A stretch of 33,756 nt of DNA from Pirellulales bacterium (lineage in GTDB: Bacteria; Planctomycetota; Planctomycetia; Pirellulales; Thermoguttaceae): the NCBI GenBank assembly GCA_016931995.1, contig JAFGDS010000124.1, positions 1 through 33,756 of the forward strand, in the 5' to 3' direction. A model generated the notes under the pieces. It was not told where the DNA came from, searched no databases, and was given only the letters and a program-made list of their open reading frames with translations. Positions 16,277 to 25,000 of this stretch are shown piece after piece (within the stretch, counting starts at the first letter, position 1; each line of letters starts with the position of its first letter). Position numbers and translations under genes: made by a program.

Positions 16277-16622
16277 AGATCGCCTCGCCCCCGCGTTCGC
16301 CGGTGCGGATGCGAATGCAATCCTCCAGGGGGAGGACCATGATCTTGCCGTCGCCGATCTCGCCCGTTGGGCCAGTGCGGCCGCCCTTGAGGATGGCATC
16401 GATGGTGGGCTGGAGAAAGGCGTCGTTTACGGCGATGGTCAACTGCACCTTGCGGACCAGACTGACCGTGAGCTCGTGTCCGCGGTAGACCTCGGTGTGG
16501 CCCCGCTGACGCCCAAAACCCTGCACGTCCATCACGGTGAGTCGGAAGACCTCGACCTCGGCCAATGCCGCCTTGACCGCTTCGAGCCGGTTGGGCTGAA
16601 TGATTGCGATGATGAGCTTCAT
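16275..16622 (-). CDS. Nitrogen regulatory protein P-II (GlnB/GlnK family), lacking Tyr51
   Basis: 115 residues. The start at 16622 is set by GAGGAGG eight bases upstream. The family is a cytoplasmic trimer that senses 2-oxoglutarate and ATP/ADP and controls nitrogen enzymes or ammonium channels. Seen: the T-loop region GFGRQRGHTEVYRGHELTV (35-53), the B-loop region ending GEIGDGKI, and the C-terminal CIRIRTGERGGEAI. Two departures: the residue at the uridylylation site (Tyr51 in E. coli GlnB) is Leu51, codon CTC, while Tyr46 is kept; and the B-loop is three residues longer (RTGPTGEIGDGK against a shorter TGKIGDGK). So it is probably not uridylylated at the usual site. No amtB, glnA or glnD is nearby. 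Whether it is GlnB or GlnK cannot be told. Confidence 0.93.
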   Translation of the reverse strand: MKLIIAIIQPNRLEAVKAALAEVEVFRLTVMDVQGFGRQRGHTEVYRGHELTVSLVRKVQLTIAVNDAFLQPTIDAILKGGRTGPTGEIGDGKIMVLPLEDCIRIRTGERGGEAI

Positions 16623-17013
16623 GGTCGACGCCTCCTCACCCGCGGCAAAAAAACCGAAAACCGCCCCCGCGGAGGGAAACCCCTCGTCCTTCCGCGACTC
16701 GATGGATTCTCGTCCGCCCAAAGCTTGAGGCCCAGCCTACCACGTCCCGAACGGCCCGTCCATTGCGCGTGTGCCACTGGGCTTAGCCAAATCATAGAGG
16801 GCACAACACCCATATTGGTTATATCTTGATACCCCGGTCACGGCCACTTCTTGTTCGACCTTGCCGGTTTTGACGATTCTCTCGATTTTGCGGGTTTTGC
16901 GGCCGATGAATAGAAGACGAACGCCGGTTTCCCGGTTCGCGGGCTGTCCGTGGACAGCCCGGCAAGCGGGATGCACGCGCCGGCGACGGCTCGTGTTCGA
17001 GGGTAAAGATACC
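16623..17013. other. Divergent region, P-II / Cys-rich lipoprotein
   Basis: This 391-bp gap contains a half copy of family C (GTGTGCCACTGGGCTTAGCC, 16769-16788) and the perfect palindrome GGGCTGTCC-GT-GGACAGCCC at 16941-16960. An AT-rich patch (ATTGGTTATATCTTGATACC, about 16814-16833) is a plausible promoter location for the plus-strand gene, but the hexamers are not clear. Confidence 0.45.
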
Positions 17014-17658
17014 ATGAGACGCACATTATTTTTGGGACTGGCGGCCGCGACGCTCGTCATGGGCAGCGGCTGCTGCCATTCGTTCCGCTCTTTCGTTTAC
17101 AGCCCCTTTGGACCCGGCACGCTCTGCGATCCGCGGTATTGCGGCGGATGCGGCGAATGCGACCCGTGCGGCGAGCCTGCCGCGTGTGACGAGGGCTGCG
17201 GCTGCGGAACCATCGGCCGACGACACGCGGTCGCGATCGAATCGGACTGCGGGCCGACGTGCGATGGATGCGCCGGCCACGGGTGCGATCACTACGGCTA
17301 TCCCACTGGGCCGCTCACCTGGGTGTTCGAGATCTTCAACCCCCGATGCTGGGACGGCGGATGCGGCGAGCGCTACTGGGGCGATTTCCACGGCGATCCG
17401 CCCGACTGCCGCGATCCATGCGATCGGTCCGGCAACTGGACCGGCGGACCGTGCGCCGGCTGCGGGATAACGAGCGAGTCGTGCGCCGACTGCGGGACAA
17501 CAGGCGGATCCGGGAGCTACGGACGGGTGATTCCCCTGGAAACGAGCGACCGGGCTCTCGGCCCGACCAGGGACGATTCGGGCGGCGCGCCGGCCTCGCC
17601 GGAGCCCATCGAGGACCCCTACGCCTCGCGCCGCGTGCCCACGCGGGCTCGCCGCTAG
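17014..17658 (+). CDS. Cysteine-rich lipoprotein, unknown function
   Basis: 214 residues from the ATG at 17014, where the signal sequence begins; the frame is open from 16861 but that part looks non-coding. Seen: a lipoprotein signal (MRRTLFLGLAAATLVMGSGC), Cys20 being the probable lipid site, then a region rich in Cys, Gly and Asp (22 Cys in all), for example YCGGCGECDPCGEP and EGCGCGTIG. Tryptophans cluster around RCWDGGCGERYWGDF. The last 45 residues are Pro/Asp/Arg-rich without Cys. Proteins of this kind are common in planctomycetes. The Cys pattern could form disulfides or bind metal; neither is shown. The stop codon overlaps a strong hairpin shared with the convergent gltA. Confidence 0.7.
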   Translation: MRRTLFLGLAAATLVMGSGCCHSFRSFVYSPFGPGTLCDPRYCGGCGECDPCGEPAACDEGCGCGTIGRRHAVAIESDCGPTCDGCAGHGCDHYGYPTGPLTWVFEIFNPRCWDGGCGERYWGDFHGDPPDCRDPCDRSGNWTGGPCAGCGITSESCADCGTTGGSGSYGRVIPLETSDRALGPTRDDSGGAPASPEPIEDPYASRRVPTRARR

Positions 17659-17683
17659 TGTAGTGATTTCGGAATCACTACAC
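17658..17683. terminator. Bidirectional hairpin between convergent genes
   Basis: A perfect 11-bp inverted repeat (GTGTAGTGATT / AATCACTACAC) is closed by a TCGG loop. Its first base is the last base of the lipoprotein stop codon, and it ends 5 bp before the gltA stop. Position and symmetry fit a terminator used from both sides, although no long T run follows on either strand. Confidence 0.65.
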
Positions 17684-17688
17684 GGCGC

Positions 17689-18975
17689 CTACCGTTGGTC
17701 GATCGGCACGTAACGGCTCTCTGGCGGACCCGCGTAGACCTGTCGCGGCCGCAGGATCCGGCTCGTCGGGTCGATGTGTTGCTCTTTCCACTGCGCGATC
17801 CAGCCGGGCAGCCGCCCGATCGCGAAACACACCGTGAACATGTTCGTCGGGATGCCGATGGCTCGAAGCAGAATCCCGCTGTAGAAATCCACGTTGGGAT
17901 AAAGCTGTCGCTCGACGAAATACGGATCGGCCAGGGCCAATTCCTCCAGCTTTCGGGCGATGTCCAATAGGGGGTCGTTGCGGTTCATCTGGGCAAACAC
18001 CCGCTCGCACGCGGCCTTGAGGATGGTGGCCCTGGGGTCGAAGTTGCGATACACGCGATGCCCAAAACCGTAGAGTCGGAAGGGATTATCCTTGTCCTTG
18101 GCGTGGCGGAGGCAGTCCTCCGCCGAGAGGCCGCCGTCGCGGATCCGTTCGAGCATCTGGATCACCTCGACGTTGGCCCCGCCGTGCAACGGCCCCCACA
18201 GCGCGCACACGCCCGCCGCGCACGAGGCGAACAGGTTCGCCCGCGCCGAGCCGACCAGCCGTACCGTCGACGTGCTGCAATTCTGCTCGTGGTCGGCGTG
18301 CAGGATGAAGAGCAAATTCAACGCGTCCTCGACCTCGGGCGTGATCTCGTATTGCCGGTACGGAATCGAGAACATCATGTGCAGGAAGTTCGCGCAGTAG
18401 CGCAGCTTCGGATCGGGATAGATAAACGGCAATCCCTGCGAACGCCGGCACGCGAACGCGGCGATCGTGCGCACCTTGCTGATCAAACGCGCCGCCGCCT
18501 GCACGATCGACTCGCGGTCCTCCACCGCCAGAAACTGCTGATGATAGAACGCCAGGCTCGTCACGATCGCCGAGAGAATGGCCATCGGCGGCGCGTCGAC
18601 CGGGATCCGCTGGAATTGGTATTTGATGCCCTCGTGCACCAGCTCGTTCTCGGTTAACAGCTCGCTGAACTCGGCCAGCTCCTCCTTGTTGGGCAACCGC
18701 CCGAAAATCAGAAGCCAAACGACCTCGACGAAGTTGGGCTTCGCGGTAAACTGCTCGATCGGGATGCCCCGGTACCGCAGGATCCCGCGTTCCCCGTCGA
18801 TGAACGTGATCTGGCTCTGGCATATGCCCGTATTGGCCAGCGACGGATCGTACGTGATCATGCCCGTCCGCGCCCGCAGTTGCGAGACGTCGATCGCCGG
18901 ATCGCCCTCGGTGCCTCGCAGGACGGGCAGTTCGATTTGCTTGTCGCCGTAGATCAACGTCACCGTGTCCACCAT
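17689..18975 (-). CDS. gltA: Citrate synthase (type II)
   Basis: 428 residues, the length of E. coli GltA, and it aligns with it almost without offset. It condenses oxaloacetate and acetyl-CoA to citrate at the entry of the TCA cycle, in the cytoplasm. Seen: LHADHEQNCSTSTVR (His226/His229), GPLHGGAN (catalytic His264), GFGHRVYRN (His306) and YPNVDFYSG (catalytic Asp363). The N-terminal beta-rich extension (LIYGDKQIELPVLRGTEG) is typical of the hexameric, Gram-negative type that NADH can inhibit; whether it does so here is not visible. GGGAG lies eight bases before the ATG. The gene is convergent with the lipoprotein gene and follows tRNA-Arg on the same strand, 226 bp away. Confidence 0.97.
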   Translation of the reverse strand: MVDTVTLIYGDKQIELPVLRGTEGDPAIDVSQLRARTGMITYDPSLANTGICQSQITFIDGERGILRYRGIPIEQFTAKPNFVEVVWLLIFGRLPNKEELAEFSELLTENELVHEGIKYQFQRIPVDAPPMAILSAIVTSLAFYHQQFLAVEDRESIVQAAARLISKVRTIAAFACRRSQGLPFIYPDPKLRYCANFLHMMFSIPYRQYEITPEVEDALNLLFILHADHEQNCSTSTVRLVGSARANLFASCAAGVCALWGPLHGGANVEVIQMLERIRDGGLSAEDCLRHAKDKDNPFRLYGFGHRVYRNFDPRATILKAACERVFAQMNRNDPLLDIARKLEELALADPYFVERQLYPNVDFYSGILLRAIGIPTNMFTVCFAIGRLPGWIAQWKEQHIDPTSRILRPRQVYAGPPESRYVPIDQR

Positions 18976-19201
18976 GTTTTTTCTCCCAACAACCGCCTGC
19001 CCCGAGTCCCACGAACCGATCCCCGCGCATCGACGCCGCGGCGGCCAAAAGGTTCTCGGCCCCCCAAAGGGCCTCCTTCCACTGTAGCACCAGCCGACGT
19101 ACGCTCGACCGCGCCGGCGGCGGGATCCTTTGCGCGACGCGACAAGAACCCGCCACTACCGAACGGGCTGGACCAGCTTCTCCCCCGGCGATGGGGCACA
19201 G

Positions 19202-19275
<74 letters not shown>

Positions 19276-19533
19276 AAAGCGTTTATTGACAAGCGGTTAC
19301 AACGGTTCTCGTTGGCGCCGAGGCCGGGAGATGTCCCACCGTGTCCACCGATTGTATCCCCCACCCGCCTCAGGGTAAACGGCCGGGGCTGAGTAAACGC
19401 CTGGGGCCCAATGAAGGCGGCCAGACATCCCTGCGGTTTGTGAGGAGCAGGCGGGGCCCAAACCGGAGTCCCGCGACAGTCACCGCGTCGCCTACGGCGG
19501 CACGGTGGCCATGGGCCGCATCACCAAGCCGTT

Positions 19534-20478
19534 TCAGGGGGCGAACAGCTCCCACCAGATGAGCAGGGCTTCCTGGGCCGTGCTGGCCGAAGCGGGATTG
19601 ACGATGAGGCGGGCAATGTCGGGCTGAGCTTGAAGGTCCATGTCGTCGAGAAACAACTGCAACTCCTTCATCGACGGCTTGTCGCCCTTTTGGCTCTTCG
19701 CGAACAGCTCCTTGTACTTCTTGTGGTAGGCCGCCCGATGGTCGAGCAGGTGGCGCTTCAGCAAAGCCGCGGCCTTCCGGGGATCCTTCTCCGCTCGGAC
19801 CAACGCGACCAGCCGCGGGCGGATCGATGAGAGCTCGCCGGTCCCTTCGACGCCCTCGAGCGGGCCTTCCTCGGCCGCCGGTTTCCCACCGGGCGCCGTG
19901 TACTTTCCGCCGGTGACCACGTCGAAAGGCTCGTCCTCGCCCGACTTGAAAAGGATTGGCACGGAGACGTACTGGCCACCCTGGGGCACGTCAACCATGA
20001 AGTGCAGGTGCGGCGTGGCCGAGAAGCCGGTGTTGCCCGACATCGCAATCCGTTGGCCCTCCTGGACTCTCTGCCCGACCTTCACCTTCGCGCCGCGATG
20101 TGCGATATGGTGGTAGACGGCGCGGCTGCCGTCGTCGTGCCGGATGCGAACGGAGTTGCCCTTCTGTTTCATATCTTCGGTCAAACCCGACTTGGAGAAG
20201 GAATCCACGACCTCGATGACGACACCGGCCCGGGCGGCGAGGATGGGCGTTTCTTCCGGCATGAGCCAGTCGATGGCGTAGATGTTCTCGTGCGTCGGGT
20301 ATTCCAGGTAGCCCTGGGTCACCTCGAAGGTCGCCCCCGGCTCGTAGGGGAGCGAGTAGAGCGGCCCAACCGGCTCGACGTCCGGCGGCCTCATCCCGTT
20401 TTGCGCCGCAAGCGGCGCGGCGGAGAGCGCGAACAGAACGCCGAAAAACGTCGCGGCCGCAAGGAATCGCCCATGCAT
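19534..20478 (-). CDS. M23-family (LytM-like) peptidase, exported
   Basis: 314 residues from the ATG at 20478, chosen for GGAGGT eight bases upstream and the signal peptide that follows (hydrophobic 5-24, ending AAPLAAQ). The M23 fold covers about 45-195. Zinc ligands are visible: His63 and Asp70 in HENIYAIDW and His159 in PHLHF, with VYHHIAH (about 121-127) and the usual GQRVQEGQRIAMSGNTGFS turn before it. Such enzymes cut peptide cross-links of peptidoglycan or related substrates in the periplasm. The C-terminal 110 residues are helical and charged (KDPRKAAALLKRHLLDHRAAY) and unfamiliar. All ligands are kept, so activity is likely. The gene is divergent from the RND operon. Confidence 0.9.
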   Translation of the reverse strand: MHGRFLAAATFFGVLFALSAAPLAAQNGMRPPDVEPVGPLYSLPYEPGATFEVTQGYLEYPTHENIYAIDWLMPEETPILAARAGVVIEVVDSFSKSGLTEDMKQKGNSVRIRHDDGSRAVYHHIAHRGAKVKVGQRVQEGQRIAMSGNTGFSATPHLHFMVDVPQGGQYVSVPILFKSGEDEPFDVVTGGKYTAPGGKPAAEEGPLEGVEGTGELSSIRPRLVALVRAEKDPRKAAALLKRHLLDHRAAYHKKYKELFAKSQKGDKPSMKELQLFLDDMDLQAQPDIARLIVNPASASTAQEALLIWWELFAP

Positions 20479-20591
20479 CGGTGTGAACCTCCGAAGGTCC
20501 CGAAACACCGCCTGCCGACGGCGGGCGGCTGCCCCGCTCAAGTCTAGCCCGCCCATTCCGTGCCCCGCGCATGGCTTCCGGGACTTGGTGA

Positions 20592-20615
20592 ATACCTCGA
20601 CCGGGGGATACCTCG
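20592..20615. promoter_or_regulatory. Direct repeat in the peptidase / efflux divergent region
   Basis: ATACCTCG occurs at 20592-20599 and again at 20608-20615, 16 bp start to start, about 90 bp before the efflux adaptor gene. Paired direct repeats at this spacing could bind a regulator of the pump. A TATATT at 20645-20650 could be its -10 box, but no good -35 stands at the right distance. Confidence 0.25.
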
Positions 20616-20704
20616 CGTCGCCCCGTTGTTGTCGGGTGGAGACCTATATTTCAACAGCGCCAATATGGCCTTGCTTTGTTCTGACGATGTGAACGGGTGT
20701 GAGT

Positions 20705-22000
20705 ATGACAAGCCGTGTAGGGCAACGGGCGGCGGGAGCGGCGGCGCTCCTGACTGGTGTTCTGGGGCTGGGCGGCTGCGGGAGGGATTCCGGGACAACG
20801 CCCGAGGGAGTCAAGCCGACCGTCAAGGTCGTCCGGCCGGTGGTCCGCGAGGTGACCGACTACGCCTTCTTCACCGGGCGCACGGAGGCGATCGAATCGG
20901 TCGACGTGCAGTCGCGCGTGACGGGCTATCTCGACTCGATCGACTTCAAGCCGGGCAGCGAAGTGAAAGCCGGCCAGCGGCTCTTCAAGATCGATCCCCG
21001 TCCCTACCAGGCCGCGCTGGACGAGGCCGCGGGCCAGGTGAAGCTTGCCGAAGCGCGGCAAAAGCTGGCCATCGCCGACTATGAGCGGGCCCTCGAAGTG
21101 GCCAAGACGCCGGGGGCCATCAGCCAGCAGGACATCGACAAGTACGCCGCGGCCAAGAGCGAAACGCTGGCCGCGGTGGACGCCGCCAAGGCCAGTTGCG
21201 AATCGGCCCGGCTGAACGTCGAGTTCACCGACATCCTCTCGCCGATTGACGGCTTGGCGGGCCGCAATCTGCTCACCGTCGGCAACCTGGTCAAGCAGGA
21301 TCAGACGCTCCTGACCACCGTCGTCTCGGAAGACCCGATGTACGCCTACTTCGACGTCGACGAGCACACGATGCTGCGGATCCAACGCCTGATTCTCGAA
21401 GGCAAGATCCAGGCGTCGCATGCGGGCGGACACGTGGCGGTGCAGATGGGCCTGGCCGACGAGGGCGACGACTACCCGCACGAGGGGCAAATCGACTTCG
21501 TCAATAACCGCGTGGATCCCTCGACGGGCACGCTGCAGATCCGCGGCGCGTTTCCCAATCCGGCCAAGGGGGCCAGCGCGCTAAGGATGCTTTCGCCGGG
21601 CATGTTCGTCCGGGTGCGTCTGCCCATCGGCGCCGCGCATTCCGCCCTACTCGTGCCCGAGGCCGCCATCGGAACCGATCAGGGCCGCAAGTACCTTCTG
21701 GTGGTGAACGCCCAGGGCTTGGTCGAGTATCGGCCCGTCATGCTCGGGGCACAGCAGCCCGGCGGGCTCCAGGTCGTCGTGCCCGTGAAACTCGCGCGGA
21801 CCGACGCGGGATGGTCGGAGGCGGACGCTTCGACCCCGGCCGGCGGGGCCATCGTGGACAGCATCGCGCCGGACGACCAAGTGATCGTCGGCGGCTTGCA
21901 ACGGGTGCGGCCGGGCACGGCGGTCGCCGTGGCGCCGATCGAGCCGGCGCATGTGCCAGCCGGCCCGGTGGCCGTTCACGTGAATCCCCCAACGCCCTGA
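20705..22000 (+). CDS. RND efflux periplasmic adaptor lipoprotein (AcrA/MexA type)
   Basis: 431 residues from the ATG at 20705; a GTG two codons earlier is possible and neither has a strong ribosome site. Seen: a lipoprotein signal with lipobox L-G-G-C (Cys25), then the membrane-fusion layout. The lipoyl half is VDVQSRVTGYLDSIDFKPGSEVKAGQRLFKIDPRPYQAALDEA, split into short words here only by domain order; next come a helical hairpin (about 95-155), the second lipoyl half (FTDILSPIDGLAGR), a beta barrel and a membrane-proximal end. It bridges the inner-membrane pump and an outer-membrane channel. The permease gene follows after 32 bp, so the two are surely one operon. No TetR- or MarR-like regulator is adjacent. 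Confidence 0.93.
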   Translation: MTSRVGQRAAGAAALLTGVLGLGGCGRDSGTTPEGVKPTVKVVRPVVREVTDYAFFTGRTEAIESVDVQSRVTGYLDSIDFKPGSEVKAGQRLFKIDPRPYQAALDEAAGQVKLAEARQKLAIADYERALEVAKTPGAISQQDIDKYAAAKSETLAAVDAAKASCESARLNVEFTDILSPIDGLAGRNLLTVGNLVKQDQTLLTTVVSEDPMYAYFDVDEHTMLRIQRLILEGKIQASHAGGHVAVQMGLADEGDDYPHEGQIDFVNNRVDPSTGTLQIRGAFPNPAKGASALRMLSPGMFVRVRLPIGAAHSALLVPEAAIGTDQGRKYLLVVNAQGLVEYRPVMLGAQQPGGLQVVVPVKLARTDAGWSEADASTPAGGAIVDSIAPDDQVIVGGLQRVRPGTAVAVAPIEPAHVPAGPVAVHVNPPTP

Positions 22001-22032
22001 CGGACGTCCCAGCCCCGCGAGGTGCGCGCCAC

Positions 22033-25000
22033 ATGTTCGCCCGATTCTTCATCGAACGCCCGATCTTCGCCTGGGTCGTCTCGATCGTTATCCTTCTGGT
22101 CGGTTCGGTGGCGGTCTTCCTGCTGCCGATCGCCCAGTATCCGGACATCACGCCGCCCACCGTCGAGGTAATGGCCAGCTATCCCGGCGCGAGCGCGCAG
22201 GTCGTGGCCGACAGCGTCGCGGCGCCGATCGAGCAGCAGGTCAACGGCGTCGAGCGGATGCTCTACATGTCGTCGCAATGCACCAACGACGGCAGCTACG
22301 TCCTGACGGTCACGTTCGAGCTGGGCACCGACTTGAACATGGCCCAGGTGCTGGTGCAAAACCGCGTCGCCCTGGCCATGCCGCTTTTGCCCTCGCAGGT
22401 GCAGGTGCAGGGCGTCACCACGAAGAAGAAATCGCCGAGCATCCTGCTGGCCGTGAACCTGATCTCGCCGGACGGGCGCTACGACGACCTGTATTTGTCC
22501 AACTACGCGACGATCCAGCTCAAGGACGAGATCGCGCGGATCAATGGCGTGGGCGACGTGACGTTTCTGGGCCAGCGCGACTACAGCATGAGGGTGTGGC
22601 TCGACCCGCAGAAGATGGCCTCGCGCAACCTGGCCGCCATCGACGTGGTTCGCGCCCTGCAAACGCAAAACGTCCAGGTGGCCGCCGGCCAGGTGGGCCG
22701 CGAGCCCGTGCCCAGCGGACAGCAGTTTCAGTTCACGATGAGCACGCTCGGGCGTCTGGCCGACGCGGAGCAGTTCGCCGACGTCATCATTAAGACCGGC
22801 CAGGGCGACGAGGCGGAGGGCCGCGCGTCGAGCCAGGTGGTGCGGCTGCGCGACGTGGGCCGCGTGGAGTTGGGCGCGCAGATCTACGACCAGATTTGCC
22901 ACCTGGACGGGGCGCCCTCGGTCGGCATGGCCGTCTTCCAGCTGCCCGGCTCGAACGCCCTGGACGTGGCCAACAAGGTCAAAGCCAAGATGAGCGATTT
23001 GGCCGAGCGGTTTCCCGACGGCCTCGAATACCGCATCGGCTATGACACGACGCCCTTCATCGAGGAGTCGGTCGACGAGGTCTTCAAGACCCTGCGCGAC
23101 GCGATCGTCCTGGTGGCCATTGTCGTGCTGTTCTTCCTGCAAGACTGGCGGGCGATGATCCTGCCGATGATCGACGTGCCCGTCTCACTGGTGGGCACGT
23201 TCGCCGTCATGGCCGTCATGGGTTTCAGCCTCAACAACCTGACGCTCTTCGGCATGGTTCTGGCCATCGGCATCGTCGTGGACGACGCGATCGTCGTCTT
23301 GGAAAACGTCGAACGCCAGATGACGCTCGGCCTGGACGCGAAATCCGCCACGATCAAGGCGATGGGCGAAATCACCGGGCCCATCATCGCCATCACGCTC
23401 GTGTTGAGTTCCGTGTTTCTGCCGAGCGTGTTCGTGCCGGGCGTCACCGGCCAGTTCTTCCGCCAGTTCGCCCTGGTTATCTCCTCGGCCATGATTATCT
23501 CGGCCATCAACGCGATGACGCTCACGCCGTCGCGGGCGGTGGCCATCTTCCAAAAGGAGCAGCTCGACGAGCACGGCCATCCGCGCCACGAAGCCCTGCC
23601 GTGGTGGATCTTCATCGCCCTGGGAGGGCTGGCCTCCGTGTGGCTCGGCAAGACGCTCCTGGCCGGGCACGCGGGACTGCCCGCGGCCGACGAGATGGAA
23701 GGCCACGGCCTCGGCTGGCCGGCGCTGGCCGGCCTCTTCGCGCCCGGGGCGCTGGTCGGCGGCGCGGTGGGCTGGTTCGCCATCGGGCGGGTGAACGCCG
23801 CGCTGGCGCGGTTGTTCGGCGCGTTCAACCGCCTGTTCGACCGGCTGACCGACGCCTACGGCCGCACGGTGGCCCGTCTCGTGCGGGTAAGCTTCGTCGT
23901 GCTGTTCGTCTACGGCGGGCTGTTGGGGCTGACCGTCTGGTCGATGGGCGCCGCCCCCAAGGCGTTCATCCCCGAGCAAGACCAGGGCTACCTGCTGGTC
24001 AACGTCCAACTGCCCGACTCCGCCTCCGTCGAACGCACCCAGGCCGTGATCGACAAGATCCACCGCATCGCGATGGGCGACCCCGCCGCGCCGGGCAAGC
24101 CGAAGGGCATTCCCGGCGTCAACCACACGCTCTCCGTCGCCGGCCAGTCGCTCATGCTCAGCGCCAACGGCTCGAACTTCGGCTCGTGTTTCGTCATTCT
24201 CGATCCCTTCGATCGCCGACACGAGCCGGACCGCTACGACGTGGCGATCGCCAAGACGCTCCGCGAGCGGTTCGCCGCGGAGATCGACGAGGCGGAGATC
24301 CAGATCTTCCGCGCGCCGCCCATCCAGGGGCTCGGCAGCGGCGGCGGGTTCAAGCTCCAGGTCGAGCAGCGCGGCTACGTCGATCTCGACGAGCTGCAAA
24401 CGCAGACCGACGAACTCGTGGCGGCCGCGAACGCCAATCCGCGCCTGCTGGGCGTCTTCACCATGTTCCGCGCCGACACGCCGCAGTACTACCTCGACAT
24501 CGACCGGACCAAGTGCGAATCGCTCGGCGTGCCCGTGCAGGACGTGTTCGACACGCTCCAGGTGTACATGGGCGGGTACTTCGTGAACCTGTTCAACGCC
24601 TTCGGGCGCACCTGGCAGGTGAACGTCCTGGCCGAGCCCGAATACCGCACCCGCGTGGCCGACCTCCGCCAGCTCGAGGTCCGCAACCAGCTCGGCCGGA
24701 TGGTCCCCCTGGCCACGCTCTTCAACGTGAAGGATCAGGGCGGGCCGGTCATGGTGATGCGGTACAACATGTACGCTTCGGCGCCCGTGGTGGGCAATCC
24801 CGCCCCGGGTACGAGCTCCGGCGACGTCATCCGCATCGTGCAGAACCTGGCGGACAAGAATGGCGTCGCCAGCGAGTGGACGGAGATCATGTATCTCCAG
24901 ATCCTCGCCGGCAACGCGACCATCTACATCTTCGCCATCGGCACGGCGCTGATCTTCCTCGTGCTGGCGGCCAAGTACGAAAGCTGGAAGCTGCCGCTGG

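Noticed and set aside
16755-16780. Sigma54-type promoter for the P-II gene (TGGCAC on the minus strand)
   Set aside because: The GG and GC doublets are not at the required spacing, and the TGGCAC belongs to a family C half copy.
20404-20417. Third copy of the family G palindrome (CGCCGCAAGCGGCG)
   Set aside because: It lies within the coding sequence of the M23 peptidase signal region and lacks the GCGAA flank, so chance is likely.
20622-20650. Sigma70 promoter for the efflux operon using TATATT
   Set aside because: The only TTG-like -35 box lies 13 bp away, too close, and nothing suitable stands at 16-18 bp.
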